Notes under the pieces: model-generated
What the model saw: the letters and a program-made list of their open reading frames with translations, nothing else
Database searches by the model: none
Told to the model about the DNA's origin: nothing
In this document: one piece after another, positions 23,030-35,254 of the stretch
How the letters are laid out: every line of letters starts with the position of its first letter
Numbering within the stretch: position 1 is the stretch's first letter
Assembly (NCBI GenBank): GCA_035578155.1
Contig: JAPWDM010000001.1
Span: 4,282,172-4,346,171 of the forward strand
Origin: Brachynemurus nebulosus
Taxonomy: Eukaryota; Arthropoda; Insecta; Neuroptera; Myrmeleontidae
Reading direction: 5' to 3'
DNA length: 64,000 nt
Made by a program: the position numbers and the translations under genes

Positions 23030-24640
23030 TCGTTAAAGTGTATTCATTAATGTATTAATATAAATAATCTTTTAAATTATCGCAATATTTTGAGTATTTC
23101 TTTTCTAATTAAAAATAATAATCGTGATATTCCGACACATTCAAAATTGTAACAAAATAATATGAAATTCGATAAATTTTTTGCTCGTAAAAGGAAAAAA
23201 AAATGCACGGGAGATAATAATTTCCAAATGTATTGTTTTTTTTTTTCTGTTAATATCTGATGAAATACCATTGGACAGATAAAAAAAAAGAAAGCTCTTG
23301 CGAAGCGATGGTAGGTACTCTGTGTTGGTACTTGTGTTGGTGTTAGTTAATACATACACGTGCATATCGTTGTACGTTGGTCGTATAAAAGCACGATGTA
23401 GAGATGTTGGGACTGTCCATCAATGTCAAAAATACTGTCGACTTTTTTCCATTTTGTATCCCTTCGTAGCACAAGCGTCATCCCAGTGCGGGTAATATTA
23501 TACACTCTCGAATGTTTCGCGTTTTTTTTCCACACATTTATATTTATATGTGTGTTTGTGTATATTATGTACGTGTGTGTGTGTATGTGTGAGCTCGTTA
23601 TTTCATTTGTAATGTCCATTGATTAAAGTACACAGTGGTGAAGGGTATACGTGTTTTTTAAGTGAGAAAAGCATTTCTGTATTTAATTCATTGATGCCCT
23701 ATTTAATAATTGTAAGACTTTTTTCGTAGGTAAACTTAACATGAGAGATAACAAAAGAAATGTAGAAATGATTGGTTTTGATTTGAAAAGTGTAAAAATT
23801 TCAATATCTTTGAAAGTATAAAAATTTAAACATTTTTACATAGGTATGTCTCAAGATTTAATTTTCCCATGAGTAAATTAAATCAGTGTTACTCTTTTCA
23901 CTTACAGCTTCGCCCGTATGATATTTACAAATTATAACATCAAGTGGAATTTTAAATGTTTTTTTTCTTTTGGAAAGATTTGCTATGCCCTTTTATGTTT
24001 TCACAAATAACACTATACAAAGTTTCAAATCAACTGATTACGTGATTGAGGCATGAAGGCCTCACTATCCCCCCCCCCCCCCACCTATCACTATGTTTAT
24101 TAGTTAATATTTTACATTTTTTTTGTATAAATTAGTAAGATTTCATTTAGAATACTATCGTAAATAACTTTCTTTGAAAACCAAAATTTTTAGTTTCATG
24201 CAGACAAAAGAAAATGTTTATGAATCACATCGGACCTTTATCAGTGGGTAGTTCGTTAATATGATGTTTTTGTAGGTATATAATGTTGATTTCAATTATA
24301 AAAATTTTATATTGTAAAATAATTAATATTCATCAGTCTAGTTTTGAAATTTAAATCATTGAAAAGGAAAATAGTATTTTTTTTTCTATTTTTAGAATTA
24401 ATTCATTAAAATTCATTCAAAATTAAAATAGTAAAATTTTGTAATTATAATCTATAAATGATTGTAATTTTAAAGTGTACTATAGTGTGATTATGTCTCT
24501 CAGATTATAGTTATACATGAATTTTTTTAAATATTTTAAATAATTTTATCCGCAAATCGGCTGAGCAACATTGTTACATGTTAATACGAACAGAAAATTA
24601 AAAGTAATTAAGATTCAAGCCATAGGACCAAGTGAAACCA
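23030..24640. other. Anonymous AT-rich DNA with simple repeats
   Basis: No supported gene. GT-rich microsatellite at about 23548..23590, GTTGGTACTTGT-like repeats at 23325..23345, and a C13-type run near 24070..24082. Overlapping short ORFs around 23077..23626 follow these simple repeats. Confidence 0.4.
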
Positions 24641-25043
24641 AGGAAACATAGTTTTTATATTGTTAACTAGATTGCTGCAATGAGTAAATGCCCTTGACCT
24701 TGGACTAGATTTTGTAAATTTCGATTTTGGCTTCGGTCTTGATCTTAGTCTTATTCAAAATTATTTGCAAGAGCAGGACTAATCGGACCCACTTTTTCAT
24801 ATTTAAATTGTTTTACGATGAATTTTTAAAAAAAAAAAAACCATCAAAGATTGTAGCAAATTATTAATTAAGACAAGCAATTTCTCAAATGTTTTAACAA
24901 CAATATCTGTTAAGTCTCCAGGGCTCACTTGATTCTTGATATTGGTGTTCGATTTGACCTTTCAGAAAGAACAAGACCGGGACAAGACCACCAGACCAAG
25001 ACTGATTTTGTTCTTCAGTGTTGCTAAGAGACACACATTTACA

Positions 25044-25961
25044 CAGTCAAAAAATTTGTGTTGAAATTAACACATTTCACATGTCCAGAACGGTCCACTC
25101 AATTTTTTGTGTTATTTTAACACAAAGCATATGTGCCAAATCTATACACAAGATTTGTGTCAATGATTTAACACAAAAAAGGACATACATTTTGTGTTAA
25201 TTTTACATAATTACTTAATTTTTTAATTTATTTATTATGAAAATGAAAGGAAATAATAAAAAATAATTTTTTAGTACTTAAACTTTTTTATTTAATATTT
25301 CTACAATTTTTGTAAAAATGTCGACGATGATATTGGTGCATTTCACTTGATATTTGATGAAAATAATGTTGAAGGAATACCCAAAAATTGTGAAGATCGT
25401 TGTCAAACTGAACGTCGAAGACAAAATGGAACCACTATAGGTACTCTTCCTTCTTTATCTGATCTTCTTTGCCCTTTGAATTGAAGTAAATTCTGCAAAC
25501 AAAGAAAGAAATTCAATCGATAATATTTTTAATTAACCTACCTAATCAATATATAATATCTATATAATTAAAACCAATTTAACTTTAGAAATACACTTTT
25601 TATTTTGAAATTTACCGTTTTCATACATATACTCGTATATGTTTTTGTTAAATTCACAATTGTCGAATGACGCTATACAAGCTATCACTACCCCCGCTCT
25701 TAACTAAAGCAGTAAATGCGCGCCAAACCGGTTTTTTGTGTGGGAAATACATAAAAAAAAGGTGTACTTACACATTCTTCCAAACTACACAAATATTGTG
25801 TTAAATTTTGTTGTTCAAAACAGATTAATATTTTTATTCTCTTAAATCAAAATTAACACAAACACTAAATGTTACATTAACACAGGGTTGGGTTACTTAT
25901 TTAACACAAAAAAAATTACCACTAGTTTTTTTTTTTACGCAGAACACACATTTTTTCACTG
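25044..25961. mobile_element. TIR element filled with TTAACACAAA motifs
   Basis: Inverted ends CAGTCAAAAAATTTGTGTTG and CAGTGAAAAAATGTGTGTTC. The body near both ends holds many copies of ACACAAA / TTGTGTTAA in both orientations (for example about 25060, 25108, 25120, 25150, 25170, 25192, 25797, 25852, 25880, 25904). The CAGT start is hAT-like, but I could not find a convincing duplication. About 0.92 kb, no transposase. Confidence 0.65.
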
Positions 25962-26007
25962 TCTGCCCGGAGGTATAACTAAAATTATTTAATGTTCGCG
26001 GATTTGT

Positions 26008-26080
26008 CGAGTAGTTAACAACTATGATTCTTGTTCGTAGATCACGGGTATGACTCTAGCTGAGGGTCACATCATAACCA
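26008..26080 (+). mobile_element. Weak tRNA-like head (possible SINE)
   Basis: GATTTGTCGAGTAGTTAACA resembles a D-arm / box A. CTATGA-TTCTTGT-TCGTAG forms a 6-bp stem with a 7-nt loop. GGGTATGACTC is a degraded box B. Only one copy is seen, so the call is tentative. Confidence 0.35.
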
Positions 26081-26089
26081 ATATTTTCA

Positions 26090-27090
26090 ATAATCATTTA
26101 CCCCACTTCTTGCACGTTTAATCTTTATACTCAGTTGCATATTAGGTCAGTATACCATTAAGTTTGGGTTATTTAAATGATAAAATATATTTATTGTACT
26201 AATATTAATATTCATTTTTGTTGTTCTAAATTTGGAAAAGGTGAGATTTTGTAAAATTACATGAGCACTGAAGTGTTTACATGGTTGGTGATACGTGATG
26301 TAAATATTAAAAAAAATAAAATAAACAAACGTAAAAAATAAAAAATAAAATCAAATTTAAAAAAAATTTAAACTATTCTCAATTTATTCTTATCACAGTC
26401 ATAATAAAAATACATACATACCTAAGTATGTATAACATGCACATCAGTTTTACCAGTAGCTAAACAAACTTTAGAATCGTTTACATTACCTACACCTTTT
26501 AAATAAATACATATACAAACACGCATATGTGTATGTATAATTACTTTGTGGTACAATACACTTAAGTCACACTGTTTAATTATTGACTTAGTACTTAATA
26601 TTTGTTAGATTGCTTCTCATCATCATCACTTTACTTATACTTACACCATACGAAATGTAATGTTGAACAAGCTAACGCATCATCTATGTACGAAACACCA
26701 TGAAATTACGTACAAACTTATTTATTAGAGGTGGGCTTCACAGGGCTTAAAATAAGCAATGATTATGAAGAGCAGCGATATAATCACAATTTTTTTTTTT
26801 TGTCTTGTCCAGTTCAATTACTTTGGTTAGTCAACTTTTAACCCGGTACTGCTCATGAAGAGTTATGACAAAATGACTAAGTAATACACTGCTAGTACAC
26901 TATATTACATAAACAACTGTAGCGAGCTTTCTGTCTAGGCAAATAGGTGCAACGGTTCCTGACAGCGACCACAGATTTGTTGCACAATATGTAATGTGTT
27001 ATAGATCAAATTGGACCGCTTCGGTACCGCTGGTAATTAGACAGAGAGGAGCTGTGTTTGTATACCTTAATAGTGTACGCTTTCTGTAGA
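26090..27090. other. Anonymous AT-rich DNA
   Basis: Microsatellite-like CATACATA/TATGTGTATG patches (26410..26540). No gene or paired repeat recognised. Confidence 0.4.
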
Positions 27091-27096
27091 AACTGA

Positions 27097-27165
27097 CGTC
27101 GTACAGCGCGGTATTGAGTTAGTCAGATTTCACTTGACATCTTACAGCGTGAATGATCGTCAACC
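27097..27165. repeat. Dispersed repeat, inverted relative to 59437..59512
   Basis: GACGTCGTACAGCGCGGTAT, then GTCAGATTTCACTTGAC, matches in reverse complement the stretch around 59460..59512. Function and class unknown. Confidence 0.55.
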
Positions 27166-28499
27166 AATTAAAATAATTTAAAAATTTTAACAGTTGAAAA
27201 AAATTGAAAATGTACCAAATAAAAAATAAAATATGAAGGGGCATCTGAATCCTAAGAATTGTACAAATTTAAGTATTTTGTGAAAGGGCATGAATCTTAA
27301 CGAAATACCTACATGGTAACGTTTAAAATTTTATCAAAAAACTACAGTAGATATACTTTTACCACCGTTGTAAATGTACAAGAATGTTGAGCCAGTCATT
27401 TCCGGACAGCAGTACATTATCTGCTCGGTGAAGTATTCTCAGTAGCGGCGATCACAGGGACAGTCTCACCACTAATATACTTATATGCTTAAGAAATCTC
27501 TGAGATTCCTCTGTATGTTGTCGTTATATAGCTGCTAATAAGTAAACTGAAAGTAATTTTATGATGGCTAATAAAATAATACCAAGTTTACTATTTACAT
27601 TTTAATATTTAAGATAACATTTTATTATATTTTAAGTAAATTAATCTTATTTTAACAGCAACGTTTATTTTAATTGCTGCCATATAATCATTTTAAATAT
27701 CACATAATATTACAGATTTTAATTTTTTTATTGTTATTATTTTACGCCAAGTTTATAAATGTGGGCACAATGATATTATGTAAACTTAAAATTTGGTGTA
27801 TGTAAAATTGAACTAAATTGGAAATTTTGAATTTCATCAGGACTTTTGGGGTACTGGGAAATCATGATTGAGTTGAGTGAATCCGAAAATATCGTTTCGA
27901 GAGAAACGCATTTTAATGTTTGATTATATAGTTCGCAAAGGTAAATATACTGAAAAATCGTGTTATGCAATCTATAGTACCATTAGTAATCTATATGTAT
28001 TTAGCTAAAAAAATTGAATATCTGATTTTCTAGATATCATTTATGAACTTCATGAGAAAAAGTTCCATTCGTGGCCCCCGAGTACAAAATATTTTATATG
28101 GCGATTCTGGTGGGGACCATTTTTTCCTATGTGTGCTTATAACCCACCCATATTGTTCTCCCCGGCGTTTCCACCATGGTGGTTTTAGGAACTACAAAAA
28201 AAATTAAAATTTTACAATTTTTTGGTAATACGGTACTTGACTGTATTTAAAATTTGTGTCAAATGTTAAATTATTCTATGCATTACGATTACATATGTCC
28301 AATTTTAATAACGAAACATGAAAAGATTTGATAACTATTTAGAAATTTTTTTTGAAAATCGCCATTTTTCAACAAATATTCAAATTACTGAAAACGCACT
28401 ATTTTTTGAAAATGACGTAACATTTTGTAGCTAGATATGTTGATTTTGATAATTTTCATTGGTGAGATGAAATTGTGTTTTCTTTTAAATATTTCTATT
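27166..28499. other. Anonymous AT-rich DNA
   Basis: No supported gene, RNA or paired repeat. Confidence 0.4.
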
Positions 28500-28501
28500 A
28501 G

Positions 28502-28503
<2 letters not shown>

Positions 28504-28559
<56 letters not shown>
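28504..28559. repeat. (TA)n microsatellite
   Basis: About 27 TA units directly abutting the left end of the palindromic element at 28557..28932. Confidence 0.95.
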
Positions 28560-28932
<373 letters not shown>

Positions 28933-29822
28933 GTGAGGTGTTTTTCCCGCCTTTTTCTCATTTAAAATTGCTCATTTAAACAATGCTTTTAGAATATTTT
29001 TGTAACTTCAGTCAAGAACCCTATTGTTGGGTAATTGTCTCAAATAGTTCACTACTTTCCATTATTTCGCAGTAAAAGTTTGGACGGCTATAATTTCAAG
29101 TATCATTTTCAAAAATAGGTCAATTTTGAAATATATGTAAATTAATACTCACATTATAAAAATTACAAGTGATTGCAAAAAAAAAAAAAAAAAAAACTGA
29201 GGCAACTAATCCTACGGTACCTCATTTTATGGTTTGTTTCATTTTGTACATATAAAACCAAATTTACATACGTCCGTCTACGCTGTCTGACATAATATTT
29301 CTTTTTTTCATCGGCATGATTTTTATATGCAGTGTTTTTAGTTTTTCCTTCTGACTCAAGTAGCTCCGTTTCCACACATGTAGGTACCTATAATATTTTC
29401 ACAGGCATACATACGTGTATATTATATGAATATATATTTTTTGATTGACATTTGAGTATGAAAAAAAAAATTATGAATATTCTAAACAGAGGAAAAACTC
29501 CATACACTCCGTAGCTGGCTGGTACACATATGTCTGAAAATATTCAACGTTTGAATAATTTATATAGCGCTGTCTTTGTTTGCCATGTGTGAATATTTAA
29601 TAATTTTGTTTCACTTATATTTCAGAATATACTTTATTCATTTATCGAACACAACATCTCTGTGGTGATACTAAATATTCATATTGTATTATATCGTATT
29701 TGTATATATGTACCTATATATTATTTCTATAGGTGTTTCATAAGTTTGATTATTCGCTTAATATTTTGTTCCAGAGCAAAATATTGTTCTTATTGTCAGT
29801 TCCTCTTGTTAAATAATATGTA
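28933..29822. other. Anonymous AT-rich DNA
   Basis: An A19-type homopolymer lies at about 29177..29196. No gene recognised. Confidence 0.4.
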
Positions 29823-30029
29823 GGTCAGGTTGTCACCTTTGAACAAAATATAATCGGGACAGTTCAAAGAAAAAGTTAAAAATTGGTTTCGTAGTATATG
29901 TATTTACTTATTTGTTTTTCCATCATATTGCTTTTGAGACTATTAAAGTAGTGAGGGCATTGTGATCCTTTTGAAAAATAAAAAATTTTTTCCCTCAAAA
30001 ATAAAATTTTTTACACACATTTTACGTTT

Positions 30030-30275
30030 TAGAACTTCCTGAACAATTTTGGTTTGGTTTCTGTCCGTCCGTCCGTCTGTCTGTCCGTCTGTGTGTCGCC
30101 AGTTTGCACTAAGTGGCATAAGTTCTGAACTATTCGACTGTTTTTAATGAAATTTTCAGAAATTATGCAGTTTGGTTCCTAGATGGTCCCTTACAAATTT
30201 CATTGCATTCGGAGTAATAGTATCCCCGGCGCTACCATGAAATCCCATTAAATGTCAATATCTTATTTACTGCTA
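30030..30275 (+). repeat. Dispersed insect repeat with (GTCC/GTCT)n tract, copy 3
   Basis: A CTGTCCGTCCGTCCGTCTGT tract is followed by AAATTTTCAGAAATTATGCA, GTTTGGTTCCTAGATGGTCC and CGGCGCTACCATGAAATCCC. The same block order occurs at 7138..7335. The last block also has a diverged echo near 57882..57915. Confidence 0.65.
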
Positions 30276-30714
30276 GTCCCACTATTATTATTATATATTA
30301 AGTATTGTTTTATAATTTAGCCTTAAAGTATTTTGAGTTACAACAATTTTTTATGAACTTTAAGGCGAAAATATAATTTCACGGTATATAAATATATTTG
30401 ATAGAATACTGTTTTAAAGTCTTTTACAATCGGAAAAATGAAGCACTATTTTCATTAACTCAACAGACCATCGTTTTCTTACATTTAAACATTTTAGTAT
30501 TATTTAAATTTCAGTTTGGGCACAAGCAAGAGTGTGTGCGCAAGTGTATATAAGACTGATTGACTGATTGGCTCCTCTGACTTCCAAGACTAATGAATCC
30601 ATCGCTTTGCTTCTCTTACTAAAAACGACTGTTTACTTGCAAATAAATAACTGCTAAATAACTGCTTCTCGCAAATGTGACTGATACGTTGTCAAATTGG
30701 AGTGACTTCTGAAC

Positions 30715-30870
30715 AGGGGTTGGTAACCTAATGGCAAGGTGCTTGACTAGTCACTAACAATAAGTGATCTTGGGTTCGAGTCCCAGCCGATCAAGGTTGA
30801 CAATTTTTCAGTTTTTGTGTGATTTTTGAGATTCGAGTTCCAGCCAATGTAAGTTGCCAATTTTTCAGTC
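30715..30870 (+). mobile_element. tRNA-Val-like SINE with duplicated tail
   Basis: A tRNA-like fold can be drawn: acceptor GGTTGG with CCGATC, anticodon-arm TCACT..AGTGA with a CTAACAA loop (AAC, Val), and T-arm TTGGG-TTCGAGT-CCCAG containing box B GGTTCGAGTCC. The tail AGCCGATCAAGGTTGACAAT, TTTTTCAG is partly repeated about 60 bp later (GATTCGAGTTCCAGCCAATG). Offset pairing and insertions argue against a working tRNA. The 139-codon ORF overlapping it is a chimera of this element and the neighbouring mariner. Confidence 0.6.
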
Positions 30871-30879
30871 ATTATGTAC

Positions 30880-31272
30880 CTAATTTTAACTAAAACATCG
30901 AGACAAAATTGGTATAATGTCGGAACGCGAGTCTCAACTCTCATGTTCAAATGATGGTGTAAAATGTTGAATACACGTTCACATGATATCCTTACGATAT
31001 CAGCTATCTCACGAACTTTTAATGTTCGATCATCGATCACAAGAAATTCGATTTTTTCGATCATTTGGGGTATGGTCACGTCTGACGGCCTTCCCCATAC
31101 GAAATTGTTGCATCCAATTCTTAACCATTGTATTCGATGGAGGAGATTCACCATAATATTTGTCAAGTCTTTCCTTCGTTTCTTTTGGCGTTTTTCCTCT
31201 CAAAACAATGGATTCCAAAGGATAGAAATGCACCAAAGCGTCCAAAATCGCAACAGTCAACCGATGGTGCAC
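30880..31272 (-). pseudogene. mariner transposase, N-terminal fragment with frameshift
   Basis: The mariner transposase catalyses cut-and-paste transposition at TA sites. This reading has GKTPKETKERLDKYYGE and NTMVKNWMQQFRMGKA (helix-turn-helix DNA-binding region) in one frame. It continues in a second frame with TLKVREIADIVRISCERV and ILHHHLNMR, the standard follow-on. The frame change lies at about 31030..31080. The catalytic DD34D part is missing, and the fragment runs into the tRNA-like SINE. About 150 bp upstream (31420..31455) is a mariner-type end. Clearly dead: truncated and frameshifted. Similarity to the mariner family is from recognition, not a search. Confidence 0.85.
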
Positions 31273-31418
31273 TTTATACAGCTGTAAAAACCAAACTGAT
31301 TGACAGATGTTTATGAAAATTAATATGTGGTCTTTTGAAGGTTAAAATGATATGGATTCAAAATTATGGATATGGATTCTTGTCAAAAATGATATGGATT
31401 CGATACCTGTGAGACCAA

Positions 31419-31455
31419 TTATGTGTCAGACCGCGAACTTTTCAAACACCCTAGT
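31419..31455 (-). repeat. mariner terminal inverted repeat (5' end)
   Basis: Read on the minus strand, AGGGTGTTTGAAAAGTTCGC then GGTCTGACACATA has the form of mariner termini. TA dinucleotides lie at 31452..31453 and 31455..31456. The opposite end was not found. Confidence 0.75.
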
Positions 31456-31459
31456 ATTA

Positions 31460-33430
31460 ATAGATTTATAACACAACTGTATATAAAAGTACGATATCGA
31501 AGGAAATAAAAGCACAGTGTATTTTAAAATAAAAGGTAAGCAGCATTCCAGAGCTGTCTAACTCAATGTACGTAGTAAACGTATATGCATGCACATATTT
31601 ATGATACGTTCGTCGGTAGTAGGTAATAGAATGCTAGGCTAGCACCAGAATTTCATGTCAAATATTGACAACTGACAGTTTATATGTCGTTCAAAAATTT
31701 TCCACTTCTATACTATACCATGCATATTCCTTTTACTTCGTTCGTAGTGAGTGAAAAGCCTTTCCACATATACGTGGCAGAATGCGAGAGTATGCAGACG
31801 GGAATAGGGTTTAACGTGAGACAATATTTGTAAAACTGTCACATTTCTCTGTAGTTTAACAAACAAAAAAAAAAAAGTTGAATGAATGCAGTATTGATCA
31901 TGAATTTTTATAAAAAATTAATGATTGGTATTTTGTTGAATAGGAATTTTATCGACTGTTAAGTGTTGAAGTCGTTTTTTTGTAATTTTGTATCTAATGC
32001 CGGTGTTAAAAAACTATAATAATATATTATATATTTAAGTTTCACTTTTCTAATTTTTAATAAGGAACCAGATTTCCGGAAACTGTTAGACTTTTTACGA
32101 CTAATGGCTGCAAGCTACAAAACTTACTATTTAATTTTGGAAGTTATTAAATTTTGCTTTTCGATTTTTTACTCAGCTTTCGATTACAAGGTTTACCCGG
32201 ATTAATAAATGGTAGTCTAATAAATTTTAACACATAATAAATTTGTAACAAATTTTTAAAATTTTTAGGTAGTAGGTATAGTAAGCAAAGTATGACGCTG
32301 CATTAACGCTAGATCAAAGGTTTTATTGGTTGGTAAGGTTGATAGGTGTCCATACCTCCCGACTTTTCCGGATTTGTCCCAGCTTTAACTCGCTTGTCTC
32401 CGTGTCCTGATAGGTTCTTTCGGTTTTGGTTATTTGTTCCGATTTCTTAAACTACTTATTATTACCATCATATAAGCATACGATTTTTCATTTTGAATAG
32501 GGAGTAAGTAGTAAGATACAATTCAGTGAATACCGTCTTAGAATGATCAGCTGTGCGTTTTGAGTGCATCGGTTTCTTTCTAGGTCTCATCAAGAAGTTC
32601 TCAATAAATGTAAAACTGAGTGTTCGAAACTAATGGTGTTATAAGTCCATTATATATTTGAAGGCTTTTTATTGGTCCGAAGACATTCGTCAATCTTCGG
32701 ACCTATTATAATTTCGTTCAAATTCTCGCTATTCTTGAAACATCAGTAGCGCATACGGCAAAAATCCACTTGTCGCACACTCCAAGAAGTGCGACATCGA
32801 CATTAAGTGAGGGGAGAGTCCATACCTCGTTTACTTACGTACACTGCTTCTTAAGTATGTGTGTGTGTCCACACAACGTATTCGCCTTAGTCATAGATGG
32901 TCATGTATCGTCATATTGTATGCTTATTTTAAAGTATTATTAATTTACCTATGCATGTTATATTACAGGTTTTGAATCGATTCTTGCAATTGTTATACAT
33001 TGTTGATTTTAATGCAATTTATTATTTTTCGATATTATTAAAAAACATAATATTTGTTATTATTTTTATTTAAATTGAGTTTAATTATATTTATTTAATA
33101 GAGTTCAACGTATTATTATTATCATTATCATTATTTTAATAAAAAAGTGTTTAAAAAATTTATGTTACAAATTTTGTTGAATTAGAAAATATAGTTTCTA
33201 TCTTTTGATTTGATATTTTGTTGTTGCAAAATTTGTTGCCATAATATTTTCTTTAAAAAAATATAATAAAAAACACAATTTAAAAAGTGAAAATAGTGAC
33301 AATTTTTACATTATTTTTTCCAATTTTTTTAATGCAAACATGGCTGACTATGCTTCAATTTTAATTTTAAAGTTTGGGGTATTCTAGAAAAAGAAATATA
33401 TATTATCATTTTACATGCTATTTATAATAT
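31460..33430. other. Anonymous AT-rich DNA
   Basis: No gene. Around 32347..32460 a block (CCTCCCGACTTTTCCGG, GATTTGTCCCAGC) resembles the degraded GGGACA/CGGGAC repeats near 44256 and 52510. Otherwise featureless. Confidence 0.35.
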
Positions 33431-34135
33431 TTGTCTCTTTTTAACGTTTACGTATTATCTTTCTTACGTAATATAAATTACTGATCCTTCCATTTCTAAA
33501 GTCTATGGTCAAACATATTCATCTATTTCTTTAATAAAACGTAAAAATGTACAAATAGCTTTATATACTTTATCCCGAAAATTGAGAAACAGTAATCACT
33601 GAGGACCTATATTTAATGCGTGTCAAACACGCACTTGACGACTTTTTTTTAATGAATAGTTTAACTCTCTACAACTTTAGTAACTACTGTGCGAATCATC
33701 AATTAATATTCACTAAATTAGGAATTCAAACAGGATGGAAAACAAAAGGATGTAAAAAACCAAATAATTCTACAAAAGTTAATTTGTTTACATTATTTTG
33801 AGTTTGTGGTCGTGTATAAATCTACAAGTGAAGGCTTAAGGAACTATCCAGTTCAGAATTCCATATTAAAATGCAGGTACTTAAGCCTGTTTTTTGTTTT
33901 TTATTTATCTTTATTTTTCTTAGATCTTGTCTCGGTTTTGGTTTATCAAAATATGGACATGCTGTATACTAAAATACTAACTGTTCATTTTTGCCTTGTC
34001 TATGCTAGAACAATTTTTTTTCTAAACAAGTTGACTGCTTGTTTCTCTTTTTACTTTTCTATTATTAAAAGAAAAGAACTCTTCTTGCTTTTCACTGTTA
34101 ACAATATTAATATATATTTTAAAAGAAAATAAATT
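33431..34135 (+). other. Cluster of short ORFs, possible gene remnant (not recognised)
   Basis: An open stretch without a start codon runs 33490..33602 and ends ALYTLSRKLRNSNH. A 61-codon ORF at 33616..33801 and a 108-codon ORF at 33806..34132 follow closely in the other two forward frames. Composition in the first two is less biased than chance AT-rich ORFs (KHALDDFF, TKLGIQTGWKTKGCKK). I recognise no domain; the last ORF is mostly hydrophobic, as expected of AT-rich DNA. It could be a decayed exon or coincidence. Confidence 0.25.
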
Positions 34136-34260
34136 GGTAAATAAATTAAGGATAAGTAAATATTTATATACATACACCAATAACCTAATTTTCTTCTTTA
34201 AATAACAGTCACCTAAACAAATCAATACCACAAAGTTTTATATTTAGTACAATATATTAA

Positions 34261-34429
34261 GCCCCGGTTTGAATAGTACGGTTTTCGTTACCATTGTCCG
34301 CAACGGTTATAAAACGTAATTATACTGACGTAAGAAGAAAACATGAAATACTATAACCACAGTACGTTTTGAATTTTTTTTATGACTCAATATTTTTGTG
34401 CGGGCACCCGCACTAGTCAAATCGGGACT
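34261..34429. mobile_element. Short TIR element with GCCCCGGTTTGAATAGT ends
   Basis: Left GCCCCGGTTTGAATAGTACG; right inverted GTCCCGATTTGACTAGTGCG (about 15 of 20 identical). A local hairpin ACCATTGTCCGCAACGGT lies inside. A TAA precedes the left end, and the right end is followed by TTTA, so a PIF/Harbinger-type duplication is possible but not clear. Confidence 0.5.
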
Positions 34430-35246
34430 TTATAGTTTTATCGTATAGTACTCCCAAGATATTTTATTATATGACAATAAAATACAAGTCAAGAGGGGTA
34501 ATTAAAAGTCATTTAAAACAAATTAAAATTCTCATTAGTGCTTTTGTGTGTATTACGTACTTATTATACAATCGAAAATACAAATACACACATTCAGTAT
34601 ATAAATTCCGTTTAAATTATACATAAAACGTATTTCGAACGACATAACCTAACCTAAAAGTAGCAGAGCTATAATTTTTATTCGCAATCATCATCTGCAC
34701 TGTAGCGGAACATTGGCGACAGCAGCATCTCGCCGCCACCTAGGAAATGACAATGTTATAATAACAAAGAGCAGCGCACGACAGCTTGAAAAAAAAAACA
34801 CTTTTCAAAGTTTAATCAGTTTATACGTTTCGATTGAACAGGAATAAAATAATGGGTTCGGAAATGTTACCCACGGGTCTTCTGTTATTCAGTGCATGTA
34901 CACGAAATGTACTGTAGCTCTTGTATGTATAGTTACGGTCGCGTAAACGACTTATTGACTTGTTCATTATACGGTGATGACAGTGAACTTGTTTTTTAGG
35001 CAAATAAGAAACAAAAATGGGACACGAAATTCAATATTTTTAGGGTTGCGTACCTTAAAAGAACAAACAGAATCTTCTTGTGTTTTTTGTGCCCGCTAAT
35101 CCAATTGTCACAGAGGTTTTCCTCGAACACGATGCAATTTAGGGATTTGACATTTAGTATAATGTTAGGTTTTGATGACGCTCACATATTATATCACCAA
35201 TCAACAGATGGAATCAGTTTGGTCTAGAAAAAAGTTTTAATTAATG
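34430..35246. other. Anonymous DNA
   Basis: No gene, RNA or paired repeat supported. 34640..34790 is somewhat less AT-rich (GCAGCATCTCGCCGCCACC) but has no ORF. Confidence 0.4.
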
Positions 35247-35254
35247 ATATAGTT

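Larger units (their letters stand above)
29825..30910 (+). repeat. Dispersed repeat, interrupted copy (partner 52290..52600)
   Basis: Three separated blocks match consecutive parts of 52290..52600: ACCTTTGAACAAAATATAAT (29837), TTCATTAACTCAACAGACCA with TCGTTTTCTTAC (about 30453), and GACAAAATTGGTATAATGTC (30901). The extra sequence here includes the TCCGTC repeat (30030..30275) and the tRNA-like SINE (30715..30870), so this copy seems to have been split by insertions. Confidence 0.55.

Noticed and set aside
24640..25015. A second CAAGAC-rich element
   Set aside because: Scattered GTCTTG and CAAGAC motifs are present, but no paired ends or duplication could be found.
30747..31166. 139-codon minus-strand ORF as a gene
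   Set aside because: It joins SINE sequence to frameshifted mariner transposase; not a functional reading frame.
34630..34660. AACCTAACCTAAAAG as telomeric (TTAGG)n repeat
   Set aside because: Only two units, expected by chance.
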